Source of the DNA: Agrobacterium larrymoorei
GTDB taxonomy: Bacteria > Pseudomonadota > Alphaproteobacteria > Rhizobiales > Rhizobiaceae
DNA length: 64,000 bases
NCBI RefSeq assembly: GCF_013322225.1
Contig: NZ_JAAMFB010000010.1
Span: 209,635-273,634, forward strand
Direction of reading: 5' to 3'
Part shown: positions 47,397-55,925 of the stretch, piece after piece
Layout of the letters: every line of letters begins with the position of its first letter
How positions within the stretch are numbered: position 1 is the first letter of the stretch
Translations under genes and position numbers: made by a program
The notes under the pieces: generated by a model
What the model was told of the DNA's origin: nothing
Databases searched by the model: none
Seen by the model: only the letters and a program-made list of their open reading frames with translations

Positions 47397-47788
47397 TGGC
47401 AGGTGGAATAGAGATACGCCCGGCCCATTTTCCCGGCCGGGCGCCAATCGATGCCTACGGTAATAACGGCTTTCGTTTCGCCGATATGTCGCATCGAGGC
47501 TCTCTGCTGTGCCTGCCTTCTGGCATTCACGGATGGGACGCGACAGATGGTGCAAAGCTGACGGTGGAAGATTTCGCCAAGGTCTTGGAACAGGCAGTCG
47601 ACATAGAGTTTCTGCTGATCGGAACAGGCGATTCCATGCGGGTCACTCCGAAGGAATTGAGGCTTGCGCTGAAAGAGGCGGGAATTTCCGCTGATCCGAT
47701 GAGCACCGGAGCGGCGGTCAGAACCTACAACATCATGCTTTCGGAATCGCGGGCTGTCGCTGCTGCGCTGATTGCCGTAGAAGGCTGA
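47396..47788 (+). CDS. Mth938-like (DUF498) protein
   Basis: The 130-residue protein belongs to the Mth938/NDUFAF3 family, with IDAYGNNGFRFAD near residue 19, a GSLLCLPSGIHGWD stretch and DFLLIGTGDSM-like EFLLIGTGDSM. In mitochondria NDUFAF3 helps assemble complex I; a similar job in this bacterium is an inference. The start shares a base with the secDF stop (TGATG), so translation is coupled. Confidence 0.92.
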   Translation: MAGGIEIRPAHFPGRAPIDAYGNNGFRFADMSHRGSLLCLPSGIHGWDATDGAKLTVEDFAKVLEQAVDIEFLLIGTGDSMRVTPKELRLALKEAGISADPMSTGAAVRTYNIMLSESRAVAAALIAVEG

Positions 47789-47802
47789 AAGAACGGAACT
47801 CC

Positions 47803-48651
47803 ATGACTGAGCCGACGGCTGATGAGGACGCGTGCCTTTCCATGCTGCGTGACATGGATAGAGACCGATATCTGGCCTGCCTTCTAGCGCCGGAGGACAA
47901 ACGCGAGGCGCTGGCTGCGCTCTACGCCTTCAACGCTGAAATTGCCCGCATTCGTGATCTGGTGCGCGAACCACTTCCTGGCGAAGTGCGCATGCAATGG
48001 TGGCGCGATTTGCTTGAAGGTAATCCGCATGGTGACAGCCATTCCCATCCGATAGCTAAAGCCCTGCTGGATGCCATCGCCGCACATAGTCTGCCGCGCC
48101 AGACCCTGATCAACATGATCGAAGCAAGGGTTTTCGATCTTTACGATGACACGTTCGAAGATCGCAATGCACTGGAAGGCTATGCCGGGGAGACAGCCTC
48201 GGCACTGATCCAGCTTTCCAGCATCGTTCTTTCGCCAGACGACGCAAAGCAAAGTGCAGATGCCGCCGGTCACGCCGGAGTGGCACAGGCCATGGCTGGC
48301 ATGCTGCTTTTGATGCCGCTCAACCGTCGTCGCGGACAGGTTTACGTGCCGAAGGATATGCTTGCGGCAACAGGGCTCGATCGGGAAACTTTCCTCGAGG
48401 GGAAAGATCGCGACCGGATAAATGCGGTTATCGAAATCTTTGTTGCACATGCGCACGACCATTTGGAAAAGGCTCGCAATGCGCAGGTGGCTTCAAGCGT
48501 GTTTCCAGCTTTCGTGCCCGTTTCGATTGTCGGCCAAGTTTTGAAGAAGGCGCGCAAGGCTGGTGCGGATGTGCTTGAAGCCGATATCCAGCCATCGCTT
48601 CTGCGCCGTCAATGGCTGTTCGCCAAGGCATCGTTCCTGAAGCGGTTTTAG
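47803..48651 (+). CDS. Squalene/phytoene synthase-family protein (NDUFAF6-like)
   Basis: The 282-residue helical protein matches the squalene/phytoene synthase fold near MQWWRDLLEG and the DLYDDTFED segment, but the classical paired DxxxD motifs of isoprenoid synthases are weak. It is most similar to the NDUFAF6-like branch, whose mitochondrial members are complex I assembly factors without synthase activity. It stands directly behind the Mth938-like gene, which strengthens that reading. Confidence 0.88.
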   Translation: MTEPTADEDACLSMLRDMDRDRYLACLLAPEDKREALAALYAFNAEIARIRDLVREPLPGEVRMQWWRDLLEGNPHGDSHSHPIAKALLDAIAAHSLPRQTLINMIEARVFDLYDDTFEDRNALEGYAGETASALIQLSSIVLSPDDAKQSADAAGHAGVAQAMAGMLLLMPLNRRRGQVYVPKDMLAATGLDRETFLEGKDRDRINAVIEIFVAHAHDHLEKARNAQVASSVFPAFVPVSIVGQVLKKARKAGADVLEADIQPSLLRRQWLFAKASFLKRF

Positions 48652-48752
48652 GCAATTCCACGCTCACGCAAGCCTCGACGATTAAAAAGCGCTCTTACGC
48701 GAGGCGCTTTGTGCGCATCACATCTGGAAACCGCCGCCATGGAGCGACATCG

Positions 48753-49238
48753 ATGAGTCTGACGGTCTGGATCATCATCCTCATTCCGCTATGCGTTTTT
48801 GCCTATTATGTGTGGCGTATGCGAAAAGACACGGAAGATGATGAGCGCCGTGATACGGGCCAGGCCATTATCGATTTCTCGCGCGCGTTCCCAAATGAGG
48901 CAATCCGCAGCCTGCATATGACGGCGGACGGCAAAACCGTATTTGTTCGTCTTCACGATAACAAGGCCGGTTTCATGCGCAATATGGGCAAGCATCACGC
49001 ATGTATGCTGCTGGATCCCGAGCGCATTCGGGTCGAGCATCTTGAAACCGGTGACGGTTTCGTGGTGACGTTTGAAGATTCGCCAAAGTACAGCGGTGCG
49101 TATCGCTTCAAAACGGCAGGCGAGGCGGCGGAGGTATCCTTATGGCTGCTCGGCAGCTATCTGGAAGCTGCCGAGGTCGATACAGATCAGGCCGCCGATT
49201 CTTCCCTGACGCCTGAACCTTCATCGTCGACCACCTGA
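48753..49238 (+). CDS. Membrane-anchored protein of unknown function (161 aa)
   Basis: The product has one N-terminal membrane segment ([17 protein letters not shown]), a basic/acidic stop-transfer stretch, and a compact cytoplasmic or periplasmic domain of about 110 residues containing [25 protein letters not shown]. The Ser/Thr-rich tail overlaps the convergent trmFO by 52 bases. GGAG before the ATG at 48753 fixes the start; the upstream in-frame segment is unlikely. I do not recognise the family. Confidence 0.8.
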   Translation: MSLTVWIIILIPLCVFAYYVWRMRKDTEDDERRDTGQAIIDFSRAFPNEAIRSLHMTADGKTVFVRLHDNKAGFMRNMGKHHACMLLDPERIRVEHLETGDGFVVTFEDSPKYSGAYRFKTAGEAAEVSLWLLGSYLEAAEVDTDQAADSSLTPEPSSSTT

Positions 49239-50659
49239 TTGAACACGGGTGCTTCAACGCCAAGCCACGCCGCGCAGTCGGTTAGAGCACGTCTGGCCAT
49301 CAGCTGACGCTTCATGATCGTCTTGTCCTTGCCACGAAAACGCTTGACGCCCTCCGGCTTGACGATGGAGCCCGGAGCAAGTTCCGGGAACAGGCCGAAA
49401 TTGATGTTCATTGGCTGGAAGGAACGTTTGCCCGGCTCTTCGTCCGTCGACAGATGGCCGCCGGTAATGTGGTTGAGCAGCGAGCCAAGCGCCGACGTTG
49501 CAGGAGGAAGACTGACAGGCTGGCCGAGCTGTTCGGCTGCGGCAAAGCGACCTGTGAGCAGGCCAATGGATGCGCTTTCGACATAGCCTTCGCAGCCGGT
49601 GATCTGACCGGCAAATCGCACACCCGGACGTGACTTCAGTTTTAGCGATGGGTCGAGCAACCTCGGAGAATCGATATAGGTGTTGCGGTGCAGGCCACCG
49701 AGGCGGGCGAATTCCGCATTTTCGAGGCCCGGAATCATGCGGAAGATGTCCGCTTGAGCGCCGTACTTCAGCTTCGTCTGGAAGCCGACCATATTGTAAA
49801 GCGTGCCCAATGCATTGTCTTGCCGCAACTGAATGACGGCATAGGCTTTGACGGCCGGGTTATGCGCGTTCGTCAGACCCATGGGCTTCATCGGACCATG
49901 GCGCAAGGTTTCACGACCGCGCTCTGCCATGATCTCGATCGGCAGGCAGCCATCGAAATAGGGCGTACCCTCCCATTCCTTGAAGCCGACCGTATCGCCC
50001 GCGATCAATGCGTCGATGAAAGCAAAATATTGCTCCTGATCCATCGGGCAGTTGATGTAATCCTTGCCTGTGCCTCCCGGGCCAACCTTGTCGTAGCGCG
50101 ACTGATACCAGCAGATATCCATATTGATGCTGTCGCGGTGAACGATAGGCGCAATGGCGTCGAAGAAGGCGAGGGCATCTTCACCGGTCTCAGCCTGAAT
50201 AGCAGCGGCAAGATCGGGTGAGGTCAAAGGCCCGGTGGCGATGATGGTGTTGTCCCACTCCTTTGGTGGCAGGCCAGTCACTTCCTCACGCACGATGGTG
50301 ATCAGCGGATGGGCTGCGAGCGCCGCCGTCACGGCCTCCGAAAAGCCGTCGCGATCCACCGCAAGCGCGCCGCCCGCAGGAACCTGATGCCTGTCTGCAC
50401 AGGCCATGATGAGCGAACGGGCAAGGCGCATTTCGGCGTGGATGACGCCCACGGCATTGGCCGTCGCATCATCGGAGCGGAAGGAATTGGAGCAGACGAG
50501 TTCTGCAAGGCTATCGCCCTTGTGTGCGTCCGTCCCGCGAACGCCGCGCATTTCGTGCAGGATGACCGGTACGCCAGCCTCTGCAATTTGCCATGCGGCT
50601 TCCGAGCCGGCAAGGCCGCCGCCGATGACGTGAATGGGAGAAACTGTTTTGTCTTGCAT
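49187..50659 (-). CDS. trmFO: Methylenetetrahydrofolate-tRNA-(uracil-5-)-methyltransferase TrmFO
   Basis: TrmFO makes 5-methyluridine at tRNA position 54 using methylenetetrahydrofolate and FAD. The 490-residue protein has the dinucleotide motif [13 protein letters not shown] at the start, a [16 protein letters not shown] segment with the conserved Cys, and later [18 protein letters not shown] and MNINFGLFP. The ATG at 50659 ([15 protein letters not shown]) is preferred because the Rossmann strand follows it closely. Confidence 0.97.
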   Translation of the reverse strand: MQDKTVSPIHVIGGGLAGSEAAWQIAEAGVPVILHEMRGVRGTDAHKGDSLAELVCSNSFRSDDATANAVGVIHAEMRLARSLIMACADRHQVPAGGALAVDRDGFSEAVTAALAAHPLITIVREEVTGLPPKEWDNTIIATGPLTSPDLAAAIQAETGEDALAFFDAIAPIVHRDSINMDICWYQSRYDKVGPGGTGKDYINCPMDQEQYFAFIDALIAGDTVGFKEWEGTPYFDGCLPIEIMAERGRETLRHGPMKPMGLTNAHNPAVKAYAVIQLRQDNALGTLYNMVGFQTKLKYGAQADIFRMIPGLENAEFARLGGLHRNTYIDSPRLLDPSLKLKSRPGVRFAGQITGCEGYVESASIGLLTGRFAAAEQLGQPVSLPPATSALGSLLNHITGGHLSTDEEPGKRSFQPMNINFGLFPELAPGSIVKPEGVKRFRGKDKTIMKRQLMARRALTDCAAWLGVEAPVFNQVVDDEGSGVREESAA

Positions 50660-50810
50660 CTTGCTCACACCGTCACGCCGCACCATTGCGCAGCCGGCGT
50701 GATCATACTGTTTGATTGGCTGGGCCTCATATCGTCAAGAGGCCGTTTGCGGATGCAGTATCACGGGCAAAGCGAAGCGCCAAACATTTTCGCCTCGGCA
50801 GAAGTGCTTG

Positions 50811-51656
50811 CTATCGTGAGAGCAACGTCATGGCGGTCATGGATTCCAGCAGGCGATGGGTGACGCCGCCGAAAAGCATTTCCCACCAACGGGAATGGCC
50901 GTAGGCACCCATCACCAGCAAGTCGACTGTTCCATCGGACAGCCTCTTCTCGATAGCGGTTTGAGGCGAAACGCCATGGATTTTTTCCTGCGAAGTCACG
51001 CTTACATTGACGCCGTGTCGGGCGAGCGTTGCCGCTATTTCGGTGCCAGCCAAACCGCTCTCTTTCGTCTCACTTTCATCTTGGGCAACAGAAAAGACCT
51101 CGACGCTGTCCGCCGCCAGCAGAAAAGGTAGCGCATCGAATGTTGCACGCGTTACTTCCCGCGAGCCGTTCCACGCGATCATGACGCGCTTGATTGGCTT
51201 GGTCTCCATCATCGAATGAGGGACGAGGAGTATCGGACGACCACTTTCGTAAAGAAAGCTATCCAGTTCGGCCCGGCTATCTGAAAGAGAGGATGAATCC
51301 GTTTGACGTGCGATGATGAGGTCCGCGCATCGGGCGCTGTGGACGGACGCGTTGGACGAGTAACCTACGGATGAAACAAGGCTGCGCCATTCATGGGATA
51401 TGCCGTGACCGGTCATTCGTTCGATAAAAATCTGGCCAGCCTCCGCCGTTTCTTTATGCGCGACCTCCTGCACGGCTTGCACAGTCGCTGGATCGGGAAT
51501 TTCCATGGGAGCCACGAGGGGAACGTCCGCAAGTGTTTCCATGTGGAGACCAACGACATGCGCGGAGAATTCCCTGGCAAATGCAGTGATGAAAACGTCA
51601 AGTCTGCGAGCGTTGTCGGTCGTGTCGATGACGGCAAGTATCGTTTTGTATCCCAT
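50811..51656 (-). CDS. Universal stress protein with two UspA domains
   Basis: At 281 residues this is a tandem UspA protein. The first domain begins TILAVIDTTDNARR; the second has VMGAYGHSRWWEMLFGGVTHRLL, the G-x2-G-x9-G-T/S ATP-binding loop. Such proteins respond to starvation, redox stress or low oxygen. It is divergent from nothing nearby and has no general-stress promoter that I can see; the 120 bases upstream show no clear motif. Confidence 0.93.
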   Translation of the reverse strand: MGYKTILAVIDTTDNARRLDVFITAFAREFSAHVVGLHMETLADVPLVAPMEIPDPATVQAVQEVAHKETAEAGQIFIERMTGHGISHEWRSLVSSVGYSSNASVHSARCADLIIARQTDSSSLSDSRAELDSFLYESGRPILLVPHSMMETKPIKRVMIAWNGSREVTRATFDALPFLLAADSVEVFSVAQDESETKESGLAGTEIAATLARHGVNVSVTSQEKIHGVSPQTAIEKRLSDGTVDLLVMGAYGHSRWWEMLFGGVTHRLLESMTAMTLLSR

Positions 51657-51777
51657 GATCTTTCTCCTTACGCATCCACTCGAATGTTTTCCTTCAAAGA
51701 AATCCGCTCAGATCATGCGGCAGTGGTCCTGATGTTGCTTTGACCGATATCAACTTGGCTTGGGCTATATGGCCCGA

Positions 51778-52563
51778 TCACGGTGTTGCAGCGGATTTCT
51801 GTTCTGCGATTTTTTCGATCATGCTTGTAATATCCCGGGTGGCCGCATCCAGTGCCGCAAGGTCGCGGGCACGCACGACGATCTCCGTGGAAAAACGCTG
51901 GCCATCATATTTCGGGTAGGATCCGATGCTCGTCGTCGGATGCGCCTTTTGGACTTCGGTCAACGGCGTTCCAATATCGCCTTCGCCATAGGGAGAGCGA
52001 ACGGATTGGGACATGATTTTAGTGCCGGTCTTTAGCGTTGGTACTATATTGTCCAGCATGGCTTGAAACACCTGCGGCACGCCCGCCATGACGTAGACAT
52101 TGCCGATGATGAAGCCTGGCGCAACGGAAACGGGATTGGCAATGTGCTTGGCTCCACGCGGCATGCGCGCCATACGCTTTCTCGCGTCGGTAAATTCCAT
52201 CTCGCGGACACGGTACATATCGCCAAGAATGCGCATCGCATCGGCGTCATGCTCGCAGGGCAGTTCAAAGGCGGACGAGATGGCGTCGGCTGTTATGTCG
52301 TCATGGGTTGGACCGATGCCTCCGGAGGTGAAGACGTAGTCATATCTCGCCCTCAAGGCATTGACTGCTTCCACGATCGGCTGCTCTTCGTCGGCCACGA
52401 TGCGGACTTCCTTAAGGTCGATCCCAGACATAGTGAGGACGTCGGCGAGATGCCCGATATTCTTGTCCTTGGTTCGCCCTGACAAAAGCTCATCGCCGAT
52501 CGCGAGCATCGCGGCAGAGACAGTGGGGGTGTGGGAAGAGGGAGAAGACATGGAGGCACTCAC
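51778..52563 (-). CDS. CinA/MoaB-like molybdopterin-binding domain protein
   Basis: The 261-residue protein is the N-terminal (COG1058) half of competence/damage protein CinA: AAMLAIGDELLSGRTKDKN, FTSGGIGPTHDDITADA and VMAGVPQVFQAML are the MoaB/MogA-type nucleotide or pterin-binding loops. The C-terminal deamidase domain of full CinA is absent, as in many bacteria. Family members have ADP-ribose pyrophosphatase activity in some species; function here is uncertain. Confidence 0.92.
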   Translation of the reverse strand: MSASMSSPSSHTPTVSAAMLAIGDELLSGRTKDKNIGHLADVLTMSGIDLKEVRIVADEEQPIVEAVNALRARYDYVFTSGGIGPTHDDITADAISSAFELPCEHDADAMRILGDMYRVREMEFTDARKRMARMPRGAKHIANPVSVAPGFIIGNVYVMAGVPQVFQAMLDNIVPTLKTGTKIMSQSVRSPYGEGDIGTPLTEVQKAHPTTSIGSYPKYDGQRFSTEIVVRARDLAALDAATRDITSMIEKIAEQKSAATP

Positions 52564-52780
52564 TTTGAATTGTCTCTCGAGGTTAAACCCGCCTGCGCCG
52601 ATTGCAACATGTTTTGCAGACGGACCCTGACTGTGTCAGCGCCTGCTGTTCGATAATAGGAAACGATGCGTCGCGTCTCACCGTCTGGAAATTGCGCAAC
52701 CGCTTTGGTAGCTTCCCGTTACATAATCGACCTCTCACGTTTCGAAGGTCTCCATTGAAGTCGAAAACTCTAGGGAAGAA

Positions 52781-53386
52781 ATGAAAATGGCAAAAGTTCT
52801 CGTGCTCTATTATTCATCCTATGGTCATATCGAAACCATGGCCTATGCCGTTGCAGAAGGTGCCCGGTCGGCTGGTGCTGAGGCGGTTGTGAAACGTGTG
52901 CCGGAACTTGTTCCGGAAGCCGTGGCGAAATCTTCAAACTTCAAGCTTGATCAGGCTGCGCCGATTTCAACAGTTGATGAACTGGCCGAATATGACGCGA
53001 TCATCGTTGGTGCGGGAACGCGCTTTGGAACTGTAGCGTCGCAGATGCGTAATTTCTGGGATCAGACCGGCGGACTGTGGTTCAGTGGTAAGCTGGTTGG
53101 GAAACTGGGTTCTGCCTTTACCTCATCCGCCACACAACATGGTGGGCAGGAATCAACGATATTGAGCTTTATTCCAACCTTTCTTCATCACGGCATGGCC
53201 GTTGCCGGTTTGCCCTATGCGTTTCAGGGACAGATGGGTGTTGAAGAGGTGAAGGGTGGCTCTCCCTATGGAGCCTCGACAATAACTGATGGTGACGGCT
53301 CTCGGCAGCCTTCTGCGGTCGAGCTTGAGGGAGCAAGATATCAGGGAGCTCATGTCGCTAAGCTGGCAGAAAAATTGGCAGGCTGA
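52781..53386 (+). CDS. wrbA: NAD(P)H:quinone oxidoreductase WrbA
   Basis: WrbA is a flavodoxin-like tetrameric FMN enzyme that reduces quinones by two electrons. The 201 residues show the FMN loop [12 protein letters not shown], the [22 protein letters not shown] block, the [12 protein letters not shown] motif, and [13 protein letters not shown] near the end. GGAAGAA precedes the ATG at 52781; the second ATG at 52787 is also possible. A terminator follows. Confidence 0.96.
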   Translation: MKMAKVLVLYYSSYGHIETMAYAVAEGARSAGAEAVVKRVPELVPEAVAKSSNFKLDQAAPISTVDELAEYDAIIVGAGTRFGTVASQMRNFWDQTGGLWFSGKLVGKLGSAFTSSATQHGGQESTILSFIPTFLHHGMAVAGLPYAFQGQMGVEEVKGGSPYGASTITDGDGSRQPSAVELEGARYQGAHVAKLAEKLAG

Positions 53387-53399
53387 TCTTATGAAATGC

Positions 53400-53427
53400 A
53401 AAATGCGGCCTTTTGGGCCGCATTTTT
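53400..53427 (+). terminator. Rho-independent terminator of wrbA
   Basis: AAAATGCGGCC pairs with GGCCGCATTTT over eleven pairs around TTTTG and is followed by T. It starts 13 bases after the wrbA stop. Confidence 0.85.
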
Positions 53428-53472
53428 GTAAGCGCTGAAACGGAGCGCATCAAACACGTGGTTTCTTTCAGG

Positions 53473-53562
53473 TCAGACCGGCGGGTTGACCATCAAAAGG
53501 CAAGTTACAACGACGAAACCAAGAAGCGATACTTCCAGCAGACTGTTCAAACCGTCACGCAT
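53473..53562 (-). CDS. 29-residue membrane peptide with general-stress promoter
   Basis: An open frame from ATG 53562 to TGA 53473 encodes MRDGLNSLLEVSLLGFVVVT followed by nine more residues: a single hydrophobic helix with a short polar start. GGAGGG ends eight bases before the ATG, an ideal ribosome site, and an exact GGAAC-N16-CGTT promoter lies 29-53 bases upstream of the start. These three signals together make it a credible gene despite its size. Function unknown. Confidence 0.6.
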   Translation of the reverse strand: MRDGLNSLLEVSLLGFVVVTCLLMVNPPV

Positions 53563-53590
53563 TTCTCTACCCTCCAAATGATATGGTAGA

Positions 53591-53615
53591 AACGTGCAAA
53601 GTTTAACGCGGTTCC
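53591..53615 (-). promoter_or_regulatory. EcfG/RpoE2-type general-stress promoter
   Basis: Minus strand: GGAAC (53615-53611), 16 bases, CGTT (53594-53591). It would start transcription about 20 bases before the 29-residue ORF's start codon and just before its GGAGGG ribosome site. Confidence 0.75.
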
Positions 53616-53731
53616 GCGACGGAAAGATGAATGTTAACGATTTGCTGATCTGACGAAGATAGGCGCATTGTCTAGCTGAAGCGCGTCGTGATCCGCGCGT
53701 TCACAATGTGCATAAATCATTCGCGGTCTGC

Positions 53732-53821
53732 TTATCCCGTATAGATAAATGCGACCACCAGATGACCAACGATGCCGATACCAAGGCAGGTTATGAGGAG
53801 CAATAGCAGAGGCTTTTTCAT
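53732..53821 (-). CDS. Second 29-residue hydrophobic peptide (tentative)
   Basis: From ATG 53821 to TAA 53732 the frame reads MKKPLLLLLITCLGIGIVGH and nine more residues, one strongly hydrophobic segment with a basic start. It resembles the peptide encoded 170 bases downstream in size and topology but not in sequence. No strong ribosome site or promoter is visible, so it is tentative. Confidence 0.4.
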   Translation of the reverse strand: MKKPLLLLLITCLGIGIVGHLVVAFIYTG

Positions 53822-54039
53822 GATGGGTCAATCTTTGTTCTGATGAAACATATCGCTCGAAATTGAATTGCGGATACACTTCTATTTTCCCGCGCTTTCT
53901 CTTTGACGAAACCGCACATTTTTACGGTGCATGGTAGCACCCATTCTGAGCGGATGTCGTTGCCGCAAAACGCCGCAGAGACGTATGCCTCTCTGCGAGA
54001 GAGTTTCGCGTTGACCCACAGTATCGTAAGCTTTTTTAC

Positions 54040-54285
54040 TCAGGCTTTGATATCGAGACCAGCTTCCATTGCGGCGGCGACGAAAGCTTTTCGGGCATCT
54101 TCCGGCGTTTTCTTTCCAGAGCCGACCGCCGCGAAGATAAGCAGCGCACGATCAAGCGCTTCTCCTTCTTCTGTCGGCCAGTCCTCGATCATCGCCCAGG
54201 ATGCTGCTTGCGTTGTGTCGATGCTCGTATAATCACCCGGTTCTTCAAAGGCGACCAGCACAGGTTTCGTCCATTTGGTATGCAT
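54040..54285 (-). CDS. DUF982 protein (81 aa)
   Basis: The protein matches DUF982, a family expanded in rhizobia: an N-terminal WTKPVLVAF strand, TTQAASWAMIEDWPTEEGEALDRAL in the middle, and ARKAFVAAAMEAGLDI at the end. Function unknown. The longer plus-strand frame opposite it is an antisense shadow. Confidence 0.8.
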   Translation of the reverse strand: MHTKWTKPVLVAFEEPGDYTSIDTTQAASWAMIEDWPTEEGEALDRALLIFAAVGSGKKTPEDARKAFVAAAMEAGLDIKA

Positions 54286-54407
54286 TGCGGTTCAAGCCGA
54301 TCTGTTCTCAAGACACCTCATTACAAAATCGCTACAGCATTTTGCATGAGATTTTTCAGGAGCTGCGTCTAACCGCTTATGAGGCGAGGTTCAACGGTAA
54401 CTCGCCA

Positions 54408-54698
54408 TCAATCGTCACGACCAAATATGGGCCAGTCCCTAACGACGCGACGATCTATGATCTGTAGCGATCGATCCGGTAAAATCTGATAGGTCTCGAT
54501 ATATCGATCCCCATCCCACGTCCTGAAACTATGCGTGAATGTGCTGCCGATGGGCGACTTGGTAAGTTTTGTGCGCGGCTGGCCATTATAGGTAATGCTA
54601 CCGGGAATGGGTTGCAGTTCGCGTGATGAAATACCTGTCGTGCAGCCCGCGACAGCCAGTGTCAGGGCTGAGACGATAATGGGCAGGGTGATTTTCAT
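54408..54698 (-). CDS. Small lipoprotein (96 aa) under a general-stress promoter
   Basis: The protein starts with a lipoprotein signal peptide, MKITLPIIVSALTLAVAGC, with lipidation expected at Cys19 after LAVAG. The mature part has a PGSITYNGQPRTKLTKSPIGS segment and a Trp/Arg-rich C-terminal half with no family I recognise. GGAG sits before the ATG at 54698, which I prefer over 54731. An exact GGAAC-N16-CGTT element is 59 bases upstream. Likely anchored in the inner or outer membrane. Confidence 0.8.
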   Translation of the reverse strand: MKITLPIIVSALTLAVAGCTTGISSRELQPIPGSITYNGQPRTKLTKSPIGSTFTHSFRTWDGDRYIETYQILPDRSLQIIDRRVVRDWPIFGRDD

Positions 54699-54756
54699 GA
54701 TGCGCTCCGTTGGCGTGCGTGCGACGCTCACAACACGTTATGACTAATTTGTCTCA

Positions 54757-54781
54757 AACGAGACGCAGAATTTCTTGTTCC
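54757..54781 (-). promoter_or_regulatory. EcfG/RpoE2-type general-stress promoter
   Basis: Minus strand: GGAAC (54781-54777), 16 bases, CGTT (54760-54757), exact consensus. It drives the small lipoprotein gene starting at 54698 with a leader of about 50 bases. Confidence 0.75.
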
Positions 54782-55262
54782 AAATTCATGTCCCACTTTC
54801 GGCTCGAATACTCTTTCTACTTGGGCTTATTGTCACGCGTAGGCACCCAGCCCCGTGTAAAGCCATATCCCATTGCGACCACGGCCAGATTTAATTGCTA
54901 CTGCAGGTGCTCAATCTCTTCCTGCATCGTCTCGATAGCAGCTCTGGCGTCTCAATTATGGCATTCAAGAATGTAATCTGCGACATCAACCTCACCGCGG
55001 CTAAAATCCGAACACACGTTTCCAGTCTCCTGTTCAAGAGTTTCAAATGCCGCATTTTGTTTCGGAAAGCACACGCCCCATGTGCCAACGATGTTCTGAT
55101 TATGTTCTGGTTGGGGAGGAGTCAATAGAGGAGGAGGGGAATTAAATCAGGAACGATTTGCCATACCCTGATTTGGTGTAGCGGAACGGTTCAAGCCCAA
55201 ATTGCCGTACCCAGAATTTTATTTAAGAATTTCAAATGGTTGTTTGGTGCGCTATAAAGCGT
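54782..55262. other. Gene-poor region before tRNA-Cys, possible decayed ORF
   Basis: No intact gene is supported in this 480-base stretch. On the minus strand from about 55150 to 54895 one frame stays open except for one TGA near 54956 and could encode about 70 residues ending ETMQEEIEHLQ; it has no start codon I trust. It may be a pseudogene or chance. Confidence 0.3.
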
Positions 55263-55336
55263 TGGAGGCCTCGCCCGGAATTGAACCGGGGTACAAGGAT
55301 TTGCAGTCCTGTGCGTCACCACTCCGCCACGAGGCC
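55263..55336 (-). tRNA. tRNA-Cys (GCA)
   Basis: The minus strand gives a 74-base cloverleaf with encoded CCA: acceptor GGCCTCG/CGAGGCC, anticodon stem AGGA/TCCT with loop CTGCAAA (anticodon GCA), and T arm CCCGG-TTCAATT-CCGGG. Discriminator base is T. Confidence 0.97.
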
Positions 55337-55487
55337 TCACGGCTTGAATAATCAAGCGATGGCCGGGGTTTAGAATAATCCTAAACGATGTGCAAGAGGG
55401 ACGTTCTGAATATCGGCCGATTTTTTATTATGAAAACGTGGCGCAGGAGGGCGGGGGGTTTTGTTTTCAATCGTCTTTGGAGATGGT

Positions 55488-55511
55488 GCCTCGCCTTCGA
55501 AAAGGCGAGGC
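55488..55511. terminator. Hairpin after the DUF3309 gene
   Basis: GCCTCGCCTT and AAGGCGAGGC form a perfect ten-pair stem just past the DUF3309 stop. No T-run follows, so termination efficiency is uncertain. Confidence 0.5.
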
Positions 55512-55519
55512 TAGGAAAT

Positions 55520-55672
55520 TTAGATTCTGCCTAGGAGAACGAGAACCAATACTATGACAAGAACCAATCCCAGGCCACCCGATGGACCGTAGCCGTAATT
55601 ATGGTAGCCCCAGCTCGGAAGGGCGCCGATCAGGAACAGAATAAGCAAGATAACCAGGATTGTGCCGAGCAT
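55520..55672 (-). CDS. DUF3309 membrane protein (50 aa)
   Basis: This is a complete DUF3309 protein: a first hydrophobic helix (TILVILLILFLIGALPSW), the conserved GYHNYGYGPSGGLG turn, and a second helix ending LLGRI. GGAGGC precedes the ATG at 55672. DUF3309 proteins are tiny inner-membrane proteins found near stress genes; a weak general-stress promoter element lies upstream. Function unknown. Confidence 0.9.
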   Translation of the reverse strand: MLGTILVILLILFLIGALPSWGYHNYGYGPSGGLGLVLVIVLVLVLLGRI

Positions 55673-55712
55673 TTTTGCCTCCAGCCGTTAGCGATGATTT
55701 TCGTTCGTATTC

Positions 55713-55737
55713 AATGATTAGCGGTCAAAAAAGTTCC
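55713..55737 (-). promoter_or_regulatory. Imperfect general-stress promoter before DUF3309
   Basis: Minus strand GGAAC-N16-CATT, one base off the EcfG consensus in the -10 element, 41-65 bases upstream of the DUF3309 start. Confidence 0.35.
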
Positions 55738-55925
55738 GCTGGAGACGGTATGATATCACCACCAATTTCGAGTGCCGTTCTGTGGCTGGTGGCCTTCGGC
55801 GATACGCGCAGCTTTTTTGCAACATCTGTATCCTAAAGCTTGAAAGGACAGGCGGAGCCAATTAAGACGATTAGCAAAATGCGGTAGGATAAATTCCTTG
55901 CCGCGCAGGACTTCTATTTGAGGCA

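Noticed and set aside
52600..52780. General-stress promoter before wrbA
   Set aside because: GGAAA words are present, but no CGTT lies 16-17 bases downstream of any of them.
53634..53879. An 81-codon minus-strand frame over the second 29-residue ORF
   Set aside because: It lacks a ribosome site and its composition is unlike a real protein; the short hydrophobic frame is more plausible.
53903..54232. A 109-codon plus-strand frame opposite DUF982
   Set aside because: The DUF982 reading on the minus strand matches a known family; this frame does not and has no ribosome site.
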